From assembly GCA_026008535.1 (NCBI GenBank), contig BRKX01000011.1:49398183-49462182 (forward strand): 64,000 nt of DNA, in the 5' to 3' direction. Both the position numbers and the translations under genes were made by a program. This document shows, piece by piece, positions 29,660 to 44,100 of this stretch. This DNA comes from Perilla frutescens. Taxonomy: Eukaryota > Streptophyta > Magnoliopsida > Lamiales > Lamiaceae. Position 1 is the stretch's first letter. Each line of letters opens with the position of its first letter. Under the pieces are notes generated by a model. The model saw nothing but the letters and a program-made list of their open reading frames with translations. It was not told the DNA's origin and made no database searches.

Positions 29660-32600
29660 ATGGCTGACCCCTCCACCTCCGGCGCCGGCGCTTGGTCGTC
29701 GGCGCTCTCCGGAAAGTCTGACGATGAAAAAGAGGAACTTCTCGACAGAATGCTCACGCGATTGGCGCTATGCGAGGACTCTAAGCTCCAAGACTTGCTC
29801 GCCAAGATTCTTCCTCTCTCCATCGCCGCCCTCTCCGCCGCTTCGTCCCCTCTCCGCAATAAAGTACCTTTTCTTTTCCTGAAAAATCTTTGGCCACTAC
29901 TTAATTATTCACTTGGTTTTCATGTATCAACAATTTTCTCGGCGCTGCGAGGAAGTGCAATATGGGTTGAATCGAAGTTTGTGCCAAATTTTGTTTGAAT
30001 TTGGATTTCTCATGTATGAAATTTTAAAATTTTGCGTGGTCTGGACTGCTAGTCTTCTACATTTGCATTTGAGTAGGGTTTTAGTGATCATATTGATCGA
30101 TAGGGAACTGAATTTCGATAGGAACCTTTAGTTGAGATGTTTCAGAAGGTGGTATCTGATAGGAACGTTGTTGATATCATTATGGAAGATAAAATTTGAG
30201 CCTCTGCTGTTGTTCAGTGATAGAAATAATGTGAAGCGGACACAGCCAATTCTGGTTACCTTGCACCTTCATGGTGACTTAAGGTCTACACAACTATTTG
30301 GCTGCTAGCACGTGAAAATTGCTATTTAAAATTGGAGTGCCATGAATGTTCATAGTTTTACTCATCTTTTTTGTGGCTTGGGATCCCATGACTTCTCCGT
30401 ATTAATCATGCGGTGAAACAACAAACTTCTTATTCTTGATTTTGAGGGCGTACACACACACACACGTGTTTGTGTATACATACTATTTGATAAGTATAAG
30501 TTACAATCTTGATGCATGTTGGGGCGCCTTACCATCTTTGGTTAATGTTTTGTACTTGAAAAATGGAGTTGGATTCAATATTGTTCATGCTTGGTTAGAT
30601 GCTATTTCCCTGTTTATGCATTCTAGTTTGATAGTTTTGCACTTCTATTTCTATAATAGCTGTCAGCTTCTCTATGCTTGATGTGATTTTTTCCTTTATG
30701 GTTATTAGGTTATTGAAATCCTCAGCCATGTGAACAAGAGAGTGAAGCACCAGCCATTGATTGGCCTACCTCTATCTGATTTATGGAAATTGTATATGGA
30801 ATCTAGTTCTGCTCCTATGGTTAGAAACTTTTGCATTGTTTATATCGAGATGGCAATTGATCGTGTGCAGACGGAGGTAGGTTTTTGTTATTGAGTATTT
30901 GACCTTCTTAAGTGAAGTTATGAATATTTACTTGACTTAACGATGAAACTGCAGGAAAAACAATTAATAGCTCCTGTATTTTTAACCAACATTTCGAAGC
31001 TGCCTGCCCAACACCAGGATATATTACTTAGAATCACAGCAAAGGTATTTTTTTCCCTTTTCGTATTAATTTCATATTGTGAGATATTCATCCATTCCTG
31101 TACCTTTGTGCGAGTATGGTTCTGTTTAAAAAATTATCTAAAAAAACTTCTCCAACAAGGAAGCTATTTTTTAATTTTTTCAAGGTATGGGCTCAGATGC
31201 TAATCATGCAGCAGTTTGGCAGCCTCCACTGCTGTTTTTATTTATCTCCTTTATTTCATGGACTGATGGCTTTGACATTCCTGGATTTAGGTTATTGGCG
31301 AATGCCATACATCTCAAGTCAGTGATGAAATTCTGGAAAAATATAGGACATTAGTAGGTTCTAAGGACCTCGAGATATTTCTTGAGTTTTGTCTTTATAC
31401 AATTTTGTATCAGCCATCTTCTCAGAGGTTAGATTATAATCAGATATTTTTATCTGAATGCATGTTTTCAAATTATAATTAACCTATAAATTCAACATAA
31501 AAAGTAAAGGTGGAGGCTGCCTTTGCAGTGGAGGACGCCCAGGGCTTTCAACTATTCAATGTCAACGTGTTACTGGGAATGATCCACCGGGATATGATAA
31601 GCTACGTAATAGAAAGGTATGAAGCGTCGAACATCAAATATTGACTAGTTATCCATAAATTAATTCAAACTCATGTTGTGTATAACATGTACTTTGATTA
31701 CACTCGAATGTCTCTTGTTTAATATTGGAAATGGCAGTTGACTATTTGTATTCTGTAGACAGGAATGCTTAATATAATTGAAGCTTTGGAGCTTCCTTCT
31801 GGACTAGTTTATCCTATCTATATAGCTGCTTGCGCAGACAGGTACAAATTCATGGAATCTGTATAGTTTCATATGCAGACCAGTTTTCAAATCTTTCAGA
31901 ACTTTATACAGTGCATGTGTTTTGGGTTTTGCTCTCCACTAGTCATGAACCTGTTATCAAAAAGGGGGAGGAGCTCTTGAAGAAGAACGCATCTGGTGTG
32001 AATTTAGATGACCAGAATCTGATCAGCAAACTATTTCTATTATTTAATGGTGCGTATCACATATTTTTTGAGTTGGACACAGATAGCTTGAAGAGAACAT
32101 TTGGTTTACTTCAGGAAATATGTAGGAGTAGCATTTTAGTCAGTCTATTTTGATAGAGTCCTTTAATTTGTGGGGTTGCACTTTATTTGTCCTTCAATTT
32201 TCAATTGACAAACTGTTTTATTATAAAACCAGTCTTTGTTTCATGAAATGTAGGAACCACTGGCTCTGAGAACATTGCTCCAGATTCCAAAGTAAATCCA
32301 GGAAATCTATCCCTGAGAGTGAGGCTGATGTCTATTTTTTGTCGATCAATTACTGCAGCAAACAGTTTCCCCTCAACTTTGCAGTGCATTTTTGGGTGCA
32401 TATTTGGTAAGCTGGAAAGTGGAAACTCTATGTATATGTTATAATATGAATCGTGAAGGCTTCATGAAGTAATTTCCTAATGTTGGATATCAAATTCTTA
32501 CATGAAAAAATATTTGGTTTAATTATTTTTATGAAAATTATATCTAACACTGCTTATTCATTTTTCTGGTAAATTGACATGGAATTTGATTTCTGGGGTG

Positions 32601-35600
32601 GGTGCAAAAAATCTCTTTCTCACTTTCTTATTTAACCTTTTGTTCTAATTTTGAAACTAATATCTTTAAATTTTAAATGTTCCCCAGTGAGCTTAGAGGT
32701 TGATGGTACCTTCAGGTTAATTTTTATTCTGATTTTACATACTTTTGTTCATCTTCTTGTTCTTCATCACCTTTTTTTTCCCCCTTTTTTTATTAAATAG
32801 AGTAGGATAATTTTTGGGCATTTCATGTCACAATTTACATTGATACATTGAGATATGAAATCTCAACAACACCTCACTAGACACATATTACATCATGCAA
32901 GAAAATGGCGAGATCAATATTTACCTTAGTCATGTTGGTGATTCTATGAATTAGAATATTAGATAATCAACCTTTTCTGGCCCCAGAACTAGGCGGATTA
33001 CTTTTACCCATAAACACACATATTTGTTGGTCATTGTTGGTGTGTAGTAATGCATAAGTGATGCAGCTAGAAGCGTGTATAATCCATTGATTCGAGAATA
33101 CCCGGAAGAACACAAGAACAATATCGTTGATCCTCGAAAGAATACTGAATTGTACATAAATATCACACTTTTTTATTAAATTTCAACTCCCCTAATAACA
33201 ATCTAAATCTATCTATTCATAATATACGATAAACTTGGAAGACAAGAAATATAAAATCTAATTTAGATAAAATTCTTAATTGATTATGTAATCTAAATAG
33301 ATAATCAAATATAATCAAATCTAAAATATAATTTAAATAGTATATATCAAGATTAGATGTAATCTTGATATCTCCATCATTCACCGGGGTTTGACATGAT
33401 TCGCCCTCGAATTGGAAGTCAAAAGAGCACGTCGACAACGATCTGCAACAACATCCTCATCCTCGAAACATGCATAATTGAGATGACATATTGTTGTATG
33501 ACTTCTCAAATAATCCGCATATTTCTTGTTTGAAAACACAAAAATGAAACCTCCATAAATATTGGCACTCACGAATAACTGTGAAAGATGATCATGCGCT
33601 AGAGAAAATTGTGTTGACGGTGGCATATCCACTCTTGGTGCAAGAATGGCGGGGGACTCTTTCTTAGAGTTATAGCTTATCGGCACAACATCGTCACATG
33701 ACAGAACAATTTCCCATCATCAAAGATCGGAGGACCATCGTAGTCACCACCCATGGATATCAAATCATCAAGAAGATGAATTTTGTCGGAAAAGATATTC
33801 ACTTCTTCATCAAAAATCGGTGGACCATCATAACCATCATTGACAACATCGTCTGAAAACGAAAAGTTGTCAGAAAACAAACCATGAAATATATTGGCAG
33901 CCATGGAACCTTCAACTATATGAATTGGCATGTCTGGATCAATGAACGGAGCATAGACCGACTCTGATACCAATTGATGCAGGTAGAAGCGTGTATAATC
34001 CGTTGATTTTAAGAATACTTGGAAGAACACAAGAACAATATCGTTGATTCTCGCAAGAATACCGAATTGCACATAAATATCACAATTTTATATCAAATTC
34101 AACTCCCCTAATAACAATTTAGACCTATCTATTTATAATATACGAGAAACTTGGAAGATAAGAAATATAAAACCTAAATTAGATTAAATTCCTAATTGAT
34201 AAAGTAATCTAAATAGATAATAAAATCTAATCAAATCTAAAATATAATCTAAATAATATATCAAGATCTATTCTTGATATATCTCCATCAATAAGGGTTT
34301 TATTGTTGTATAATCAGGAATGTCTAGAATCTTGTGTGGAACAAATTGCAGTAGGAATGTTTTAAATATTCCTGACGACTATTTTTGCGGTTAATGGTAC
34401 TTAGTAAGTTACCAACTTCTGATATAGTGCAACTGAGAAACTTCTTTCTTTCTCCTACTTGGTGCATGTTGTATAGACACATTGTGGAGTCTGAGGATCA
34501 CATTTTTATTCATTGTTTCTTTGTGCAGTTTCTGTTGTCCAAGGTTCTGTCCAAACTCAGGCTTGTTTGGGTGTGTCCTATGCATGTTCAGATACATTTT
34601 TGATTAATTTAAATGGTCCTTTAGGATAGAGAGTGCAAGAGGATATATTGATCCATTTGGTTGTAAAGGAACAAGAGGATCTTGGAAGATACGGAAGAAC
34701 CTGTTTTGTAGTGCTGGGATAGAATTAAGCTTAGGATGGGTTCTTAGTTCAGAAGCATAAGGAATTTAGGCACTTTTGTTGTTTATCCCAAAATAAATTT
34801 CCATGCAAATAAATATACTCTTGAGACTTGTAATGAGGTCATACCTTGTCCTCCAGTTAGTTTCTTGAACTGAATTGAATTCTCTAGCCACTTTTGATTT
34901 TTATACTTTTACTTTTTTACTCAGGGGTTGATTCCACCTCCAGGTTGAAGCAGTTGGGTATGGAGTTTACAGTTTGGGTCTTCAAACATGTAAGTAATGG
35001 CCAGTAATTTTGCTGATTGTGATTTGTCTTGCATACATGTTCATCCATTGATAATTTAAGCAGGATGCCATACATGCATGAAGAGGAATTTTTTCTATAG
35101 TTATAGAAATAGTTAGTTTCATAATAGCAAGGAAATGTATTTTATTTCATTACGAAATATGTTTGTGATCTCTTCTGCAGTTCAACTCCCTGTCATTTTT
35201 AGCACCTTCGCTGTTAAAATTTTAATGAGAGGCAGTGTTCAAGTGTGAAAGTATGGTGGATTGATTGATTATTGTTTGACAATCAGAGTGGAATATGATT
35301 TAACGTATGATTCATGATTTCATGTATTGTTTTGAGAAATAGTTAGTCCAGTTCTTATAGTCACTTTCCACTTTTAAATTTTTAGAATGTCATTACAGTT
35401 GATGGATCAGTTGTCAGATTTTGTCTTCTTATATGCTGAATTTTCTATACAGCTTGCCTTTTATCTTACAAGTCTATAAACTCATGCTTATAATGTCTGC
35501 TGGATCCATAATTGTGACTTCTTCCACCAAATTTGCAGGCTACAATGGAACAATTGAAGCTTATGGGCCCTATAATACTAACAGGAATTTTAAAAACTCT

Positions 35601-38075
35601 TGATAATTTCCCATCACTAGATTCTGGTGAGTTCCTCTGAACTTGTTGCAAAATTATGGTGTCTTACATTAGGGTTCAGAATTAAATTGATATCGTCATT
35701 GCTAATTATCATCATCTCATTCCAGATGCTATTGCCAGGGAGACTAGAAGTTTTTGTTTTCAAGCAATTGGATTGCTTTCACAACGCATGCCTCAACTCT
35801 TCAGGTAAGGGGGTAATTGTCCATTTGGTGCTGCCTCGTGATTCAGATTTTATAAGTTTAGTGAGCTTTGTCGGTTATCATTGGTAGGGATAAAATTGAT
35901 GTGGCTGTTCGACTCTTTGATGCTCTGAAGCTTGAGGGACAGTATCTCCGCTTGATTGTTCAGGAAACAACAGCTTCTCTTTCTGTTGCATATAAGGTAT
36001 TGTAACCACTTGTTTGTTTTAATTGTTTAACCTGCATTTTTCATCTCCTGCATAGACGGTGACATTTTGGTCTCAGGATGCTCCCCCAAAGGTGTTAAAG
36101 GACGTGGAGTTGCTGCTGTTGCAAAATTCTCAAGTGGTAAATGCATTAATATGCTTGTTGACATGTATCGAACTATTTAATCTATCTTCCTCTTCTTTGG
36201 TGGTTTTGCCTCATTGATTAAGCTTAACATTGCTTCATCTTTACACAAGGAACAAAGTGAAGTACGCTTTTGTGCTGTGCGATGGGCGACATCCTTGTTT
36301 GATTTAAAGCATTGTCCAAGCAGGTTTATCTGTATGCTTGGAGCAGCAGACTCAAAATTGGACATAAGGTAAATTGCTAAAAACGAAGTTGGTGCTCAGG
36401 CAATCCATGTTTGAACTGCAGATCAAGATTTTTTATTTTTTTATTATTTAGGTTTGAATAAAAAATTAATAATCCTTGCAATTGACGCAATACTATAGGA
36501 ATGTTTGGAAGAATCTTCTCAGAAGTTTTTCTTTCAAATGTCTTCTACCAAAACATTAATAAACACTGGCACTTTTCTCTATGCTCTTCTTCCTAATATA
36601 TCATGTATTCCGATAAAACGCATGTTCCTTTTTAAGTTAAATTTGGAACTTTTATATCATTACTCATTAGCTTTCTGAAGTTGCTCACATAATTTGGAAC
36701 TTAAAAAATTGCTTTCTGCATATTTGAAAAAATAAAACCCAAATGATATTGGCATTATTGGACCATCCCCTCCCCTCTATTTTGCAATTCTCTCACCTCT
36801 TAATAATCATGTGCGCAGACAAGGCTTAAATGCAGCGGATAGGCTTTAAAAAAGGACAGATTAGTAGGCAAACTTATTGGAATAGCACTGTGAATTGTGG
36901 TTCAATTTTTGGCTTTGTTTTTAGTAACCTTGATCTTCATATGAAACTAAAAGCAAATTGTAGTAGCTTCTGTATACAAACCCCACTTGCTTATCCCCAG
37001 GTTGAGAAACATTTCAGTGATAATCCTCTTAATATCTGTGTATACGGTACATAGAGATGGCAATGGGTAATGGACCCTGTGGGTACTCGCAAAAATTACC
37101 ACGATGGGTAGGGTAATTACGGGTAGGATAATTATCCACTTAATGGGTACGGGTAATTACCCGTAAATTTTGACGGGTGCGGGTGTAGGTGCAGGTGCGG
37201 GTACCTTAGTACCCAACCCGCCCCATACCCATATATATATATATATATAATTTTATATTTAATTATTATTTTTATTATTATTACATTTTATGTGTTGAAT
37301 TTTATTGTGATATGATATTATTTTTTGAAAATTTCATAGCATTGTTATGTTTGTAGTTTTTTTTATGTAATGTCGCATTTTCATGAAGGGTTTTTGTATT
37401 ATATTTTAATCTAATTATAGAGTTGTAGTTAATATTTTTAAATTTATGAATTATTTAATCATAATTTTGAAATTTTAATACACATAATAATTACTAAATT
37501 AAATATTCAAAAAACCATTCGTGATCATTTTTAAGTTTATATATATTCTATTTTTAAAATATGACCTTTGTTAGAAATAAAATGATAATGAACACGAATA
37601 AAATTTGGACTATTTGAAATATTAATTTGTAACTTATGTTATTTATTCTTATATATATATACATATATATATATATTGTAAACTTGATAAATAATGTTTA
37701 TAAAGATTATATCATACATAAAATATAATTATATATATTTTTAAAAACGCATACAACAAAAAAAAATACAACTATAAGTATGTTTGAATGATTATAGAAA
37801 AATATCATTAAAATTTATCAGAAAATATATTATTAATTTTATGCTCACTATGCTTAAGAAGATGTTCATCAACATGTGTACATAAAAAATATTTATTTAT
37901 TATATATGCACAAATATATTATATAGAAATGATCTATAATAAAAAAAGTGAGAATTTATAAACGTAATTTAGTCTTTTTTATCTCTTTTTAAAAATAAAT
38001 AGTTACTTTACTCTTATCATCTATATAAATTATATTTCGTATTCAATATATTTTTCATATATTTAAAGCATGCAC

Positions 38076-38112
<37 letters not shown>

Positions 38113-41100
38113 AGTTTCTGTTTGCACCCCTATATTTACTATTTGCACCACAACTTCTCCATGCACCCCCTTTTTTACTCTTTGCACCCCTAAAATTGAC
38201 TATAATGGCCTTACTTAAAAAAATATAAAATCTGAAAATTAAAAGCATAAAAAAAAATTGCGTTATGTTCGAAGTTGTGTATTCGAACATTCCGAATATA
38301 TTCGAAGTTTTCTGTTCGAGCATAATGGATAGGTTCGAAGTCTTGTGTTCGAACGATACTTAAAAAAAATTCATGGAGTCCGTTCGGAAATTATTTTTCG
38401 AACATTCCATGTTTGTTCAAAAATCAATTTTCGAACAAACATGGTGTGTTCGAAAATTAATTTCCGAATGTGACTTATTTTACAAATTATGTATGTTCGA
38501 AAATAAAATTTCGAACAAACACGATGAGTTCGAAATTTCATTTTTCGAACCACACTTAATTTTTTCTTTTTGAACAAAGGGCATTTAAGTAACTTCAAAA
38601 CTATTTTATTTTTTCTTTTTTTCTTTTGGGGTGCAAAGAGTAAATATGGAGTGCAAACAGAAACTCCCATATATATATTATATTTAACTATGATTTTTTA
38701 TTTTAACTTATAAAAATATTTTAAAATTTATTAAATATTACTCCCTCCTCCCAATAGCAAGGTCCACTTTCTATTAAAATAGAGAGAGTAAATAATAAAA
38801 AGGTGGATCTTGCTATTGGGACGGAGGGAGTATAAAACATTTCTCGTGGATCGCATAAGAGAAATGGTGAAAATGCAGGTAACGGGTATGGGTATGGGTA
38901 GTCAAGTACCCAAAGGGTATGGGAATGGGCATAAAAGTTGATACCCAACAGGTATGGGGACGGGTACGGACATTTTTTTAAAAATGCGGGTATGGGGACG
39001 GGTACCGTAGTACCCTACCCATACCCTACCCATTGCCATCCCTAACGGTACATCTGATCGGTGATGTTTGCTCTACCTTGGAAAGGCACAAATCCTTATC
39101 ATGTGCTATCCCTGACTTCCCAAATAGCGTTGATTGCATAGTAAATTGCAATAGATATAGATATGAATTACTTTTATGGCTGCATTTTGTTTTGGGTTAA
39201 TTACAGTTTACTACACGAACTTTGCATATTTTTTCACTTTACCATCTAAACTTTCTTTTTGCTGTTACCATCCAAACTTTGCACTTTTTTCAAAATGTCC
39301 ACCGGAGCCGCTGGAGTACGCTGAAAATTGTTTTTTCTTATCAGTGTGCATGTTTTGACTGATTTCATGCAAAAATGGAGTAGAAGCACGTTGAGTTGTC
39401 CATCTGCTATGAAAATATTTTCAAAGATACTGAATTCAGCCCTTGATATATATGTAGTCTTGAGTTCCTTGCAAGTAACATTTCCTAAATATGAAAATAT
39501 GTGGCTGATTTGGTAGATATAGGGCGGGTAGTGCTGCTTAATCTCTTTTGGTGGCATGGGATTTAATAACTTCCCCAAACAATTTCCAGCGATTTAGATA
39601 TTGGTAATATCTCAATGAGGAATAAGGTATTAGGTAAATGGTGGTGGATAGTTGAAGTGGCAATTCCTTTGGTAATGATATGCCGTTTTCTTTTTTAGGT
39701 GTTAATATCTTGTTTCATAATACGAGTACTCTTAAGGGGATGACTGGTATGTCGGAATGGAATCAAGTGGGAATGGAATGAACTTAGTAATGGAATGGTG
39801 ATGGGAATGGAATGGAATGACTATTACCATTCCTTTGGCTGGTATCACAAGTAATAAGATAGGAATGAAACTTATATTTTTGAATTGTTTATTATAACAA
39901 TATCTAATTAATAAATAAAATGCACGAATTGACTTATTTAGTTCTAAATAATAAATTACTCTTCTTTCAAAGATACTATTATGTTTTAATAACATATTGT
40001 TGAATATTATGTGATTTTTTTTACTTTATTAACATTTGTGAAAAAATTGAGTATACTTTAAATAAGTATTTCGCTAATGATTAGCGGATTTGTATATTTT
40101 ATGTAATCCTATAATATCATTAGTACTTTTTTGAAATTTTACAAAATTTTATGATCATTAATAAATTATTAATGATTTTTTAAGAAAAATTCATAAATTT
40201 GTTTTTTTAATAAAATATTTTATAAGAATATAAGATTTCATTTGTCAATACAAAAAACAAAGTATAGTTTTGCAAAATAAAAAATAAAATTTATTTTGAT
40301 AATCAGGAATACATAATACCATGGGAGCAGGGAGTAATAGCTAATCATATGTTCATGGTAATGTGATTCCTTCGGGAATGACCATTCCTAATTGAAAAAA
40401 TCATACCAACCATAGGAATGGGAATGGACGTGGGAATGTGATTCCATTCTCATTCCATTCTAGCATACCAACCATGCCCTAAATGGATGGAAATAATTAC
40501 AAGAGTTTTCAAAGATGCTGAAGAATCAATGGGTGATGTATAGGAGAGTTGGAAATCAATACAGCAAAGTGGATTTCCAATACTTGGAATATAAGGATTT
40601 TTCCATGAAAGACATTATTAGAGACTGGAGCTTTATGTTATAGAATAAAACTTCTCTCTTTTTTCGGGGTCAATGGGTAGTAGTTCTACTATATTAATAA
40701 AAAAATGTTTCTTATATAAAAAGAAATGAAATTCAAGCTCTAAATCAAGCACATTGGCCATAAAAAACAATTTATGACAGCTCTTGTGGGCAATTTCAAG
40801 AAATTGCGAGTTTGGATGGTAACCGGCAAAAAGGAAAAGTTTAGGTGGGAAAGTGAAAATATGCGAAGTTCAAATGAGAAAGTATTTAAACCTTTATGCT
40901 GTCTGATTGTGTCTCCTGAAATTCAAGCGGTCTTTGTTATTTGAAGTTTAAAGTGTTCTCTTAAGACAAATCAAATTTTATAATTTGCATAGAGAGATGG
41001 CATTGGAAGGGTTGTTTCCTGGTGAAAAGCAGAGAAACTCAGTGTTGCAAAGCATCTCAATTGAGTACCCTAAACTTTCAGACATGTTGGCTTATATTCT

Positions 41101-44100
41101 AGAGCAGCAGCCAGCCATCTTAAATTCTACTGGGTTTGGAGATACAAAACTTCTTTTCCATTCTAAGACTTACGTGGTTATGGTGAAGTTTTTGTTGAAG
41201 TGCTTTGAAACAGAAGCTGCTCAATCTAACTTAACTGAAGAACCTGGGTTTTTACACTCGGTGGAAAGACTTTGTTTACTGTTGGAAAATGCAATGACAT
41301 ATGAAGGTTCTGTCGAATTGCATGCATCGGCTTCGAAGGCTCTAATTACTTTGGGTTCTTATTTCCCCCAGGTAACTCTATTGGAGTTTGTGCAACAGTA
41401 ATAGCTTGACTTTACTCTCTGATTGCTTTTTCTCTATGACAGATGATTGCCTCTCGATATGCTGAAAAAGTTTTATGGCTTAAACAATATTTGAGTCATT
41501 TAGACTATGATACTCGTGAGTCTATGGCACGTCTACTTGGAATTGCATCCTCTGCCCTTCCAATTTCTGCTGCAACTGAACTTATTAGTGAGGTGATATC
41601 TTCAATTGGTGGAACGCAAAAATTGAGGTTTGTCTAAGTGTCTTCTTCACCTTTAGGTGTTCATTGGCTGCATTATTTCTGCTCTTACCTCATTCCTGAT
41701 TGACTTCTTATACTTTTGTAGGTTTGAAGCTCAACATGGCCTGCTATGTGCTTTAGGATATGCTACAGCAAACTGCATGTTGAGAGCTCCTTCTGTAAGT
41801 TATTCATTTTTATAAAGAATGCCGTGGGACGGACATGTAGTCATTTCTCCTATCTAGACTGTGAGTAGAGATCTGTGAATACAGTGTGTGCTAGTTACAG
41901 GTCTTAGTAAGTAGGTGTGTTAGGTATTCATGTCTCGAGCAACTTTATATTTGATGCTGTGCTCTCGCTTGTCTCTGTTTTGGGCCTCCTGTTGTTATCT
42001 CTTCTAAATTGGCAGTGTATATCCTGTTGTAGCGTGAAAACATTTATCTGCATTCTTTTTTGTCGTTTGGTTTTCCCAACTTGCTTGGAATGACATTGAG
42101 AAGCAAGAGGCTAGTGATAAGTCAATGTGACTATGCGAGCTTGTAGACTGTGGGTGATAATGCATTGAATAGTTGCAAAAAAGATGGAAGAAAACCATTT
42201 TTACATTTAAAGCCTGAATCTGGAATAAAATTAGAAGTTGTGCTGAACTCGAAGCTAGTACATGATATGGCCGTTTTGTAATGATGGGCTTTGTAGATTT
42301 GGATAATACATGTGGCTATCCTTAGTATATATGCTTTACTGCATATTAATTTTTCTTTTTCCTTTCACGGACAACATAGTTCCATAGAACTTCCTACTTT
42401 TAGATTCCAGCACTCTTTGAATTAGGAACTAAAAGCTAATTTTATTTGGTCAGAGATCCTATTACTTTATTAAAGTTTTCTCAGAATGCTTAACATCCCC
42501 ATGAGGGAGGTATTACATATTACTCTGGTGGAAGCAAATGGATCTGTTCCTGCTCCCATTCTGTGAACTATTGTAGCCCATGAAGTAGGTAAAACTGAGA
42601 ATCATAATGACACCAGTGAGATATTAATCCCTCATCATATACATATATACTATATATGTTGAAATATGTAGTTCTGGTGGGATTCATGTCATCTTGCAGC
42701 TTGTTTTCTTCCTCGCATTCCGTTCAGCTTTGTTCTTTTCTTTGTTTATACCTGATGTACTTTCTTGATTTCCTTTTCTAATCCTACGCCTTCCTCACAA
42801 TTTATTGTAGATTCTGAGCTTTGACATACAAGATGTAGGGTTGTCCTCTTTTATGCATGCTATTTAGTATTGATTCAGTGAGTTTTCATGGAATATTCCT
42901 TGGTTTTGCTCATGACAACATTTTGATACTAAACAGATGAAGATGTCATACAGTATGCAGTTAATTGTTTTGTATTTGTAATCATGTGAAGAGATCTAGC
43001 TGGTAATTTACCTTTTGGCATTGATCGTAATGTCAAATGTGATGTTTATCATGATTTATTAGCTGCATGTTTGTATTGTTGCCACCATTGATCTTATTAT
43101 ATGTCCTTTCTTGTTTCACCAGATCTCCGATTCAGTGCTTCTAAGTGTATTGAGATGTTTGGTTGATGTAATTAATACTGAGACCTCCACCTTAGCTTCT
43201 GTGGCAATGCAAGCCCTGGGACATATTGGAATCTGCACCCCACTGCCTCCACTGGTTATTGACTCTACTGAAGGTGAAATGATATGTACTAATTAGTAAT
43301 TACATGTTCGTGATTTTTTGGCATTTGATTTAACTCATTGAGTGATGCAAATTCATTTAGAGATGATAATACCACTTTTCTTATATGAACCTGCAGTTTC
43401 AACTTGGACCCTCTTGCACACAAAATTAAGCAAGCTGCTCTCTGGTGATGATATCAAAGCAGTCCAGAAAACTGTTATTGCTTTGGGGCACATGTGTGTA
43501 AAAGAATCATCTTCTTCACATCTAAATATTGCTCTTGATCTGATTTTCAGCCTTTCCCGATCGAAGGTGGGTGAACTATTTTGATGATTATTAGAAAATC
43601 AGTATCGCCCTCGCTTTCTGTGATCTTGTCTCCCCTGCCGAGTTTCTGTTTATATGAATTTGTAGCATAGCATTTTCTTAGGTTTAAGTTGAATCATGAA
43701 TGAGCGTGATCAGTTGTTTGGAAACTAAACTAGCCTTGGCTTCTTTAAATTTTTTTACAGGTTGAAGATATACTATTTGCTGCTGGTGAAGCTCTTTCAT
43801 TTGTGTGGGGAGGTGTTCCTGTCACTACTGATATGATTCTCAAAACGAATTACTCTTCACTATCCTTAAGTTCTAATTTTTTAATGGGGGATACATCTTC
43901 ATCTCTGCCAAGGCTCCCCTCAAAGGAATTCCAAAATAATGAAGATTACCAAGTTGCAGTTAGAGATGCTATTACAAGAAAACTATTTGATGTCCTTTTG
44001 TACAGCAACAGAAAAGAGGAGCGCTGTGCTGGAACAGTCTGGTTACTATCACTTACAATATATTGTGGCCATCATGCGAGCATCCAGAAATTGCTTCCGG

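Larger units (their letters stand above)
37044..39052. mobile_element. hAT-type DNA transposon, non-autonomous, in ECM29 intron 14
   Basis: The body is 37052-39044 (1993 bp). The left end TAGAGATGGCAATGGGTA and the right end, reversed, TAGGGATGGCAATGGGTA form the TIR. A perfect 8-bp direct repeat ACGGTACA (37044-37051, 39045-39052) is the target duplication, diagnostic for hAT. The subterminal regions consist of degenerate GGGTACGGGTAA-type repeats at both ends in inverted orientation. No transposase frame. Two MITEs are nested inside. Confidence 0.9.
39183..40902. mobile_element. Inverted-repeat-bounded element in ECM29 intron 14 (ends tentative)
   Basis: The left arm (about 39205-39290, GAACTTTGCATATTTTTTCA then CCATCTAAACTTTCTTTTTG) pairs with the right arm (about 40795-40900, GAACTTCGCATATTTTCACT when reversed, then CCACCTAAACTTTTCCTTTT). 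No clean target duplication was found. The interior contains a LINE-like relic and a Tourist-like MITE. Confidence 0.5.

Noticed and set aside
31501..31528. Alternative acceptor for ECM29 exon 5 at about 31509
   Set aside because: The downstream TGCCTTTGCAG site restores the expected PGLSTIQ sequence and the correct phase; the upstream AG would add an out-of-family Cys/Ala stretch.
38373..38670. Phe/Glu-rich ORFs with repeated SFVRKLIFEQ-like text on both strands
   Set aside because: They are translations of the TTCGAA-rich MITE interior at 38110-38668 and repeat because the DNA words repeat.
39183..40902. Considered TTTATGGCTG/TTTATGCTG as a target duplication for the inverted-repeat element
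   Set aside because: The words differ by an inserted base and do not abut the inverted repeat ends consistently, so I left the ends tentative.
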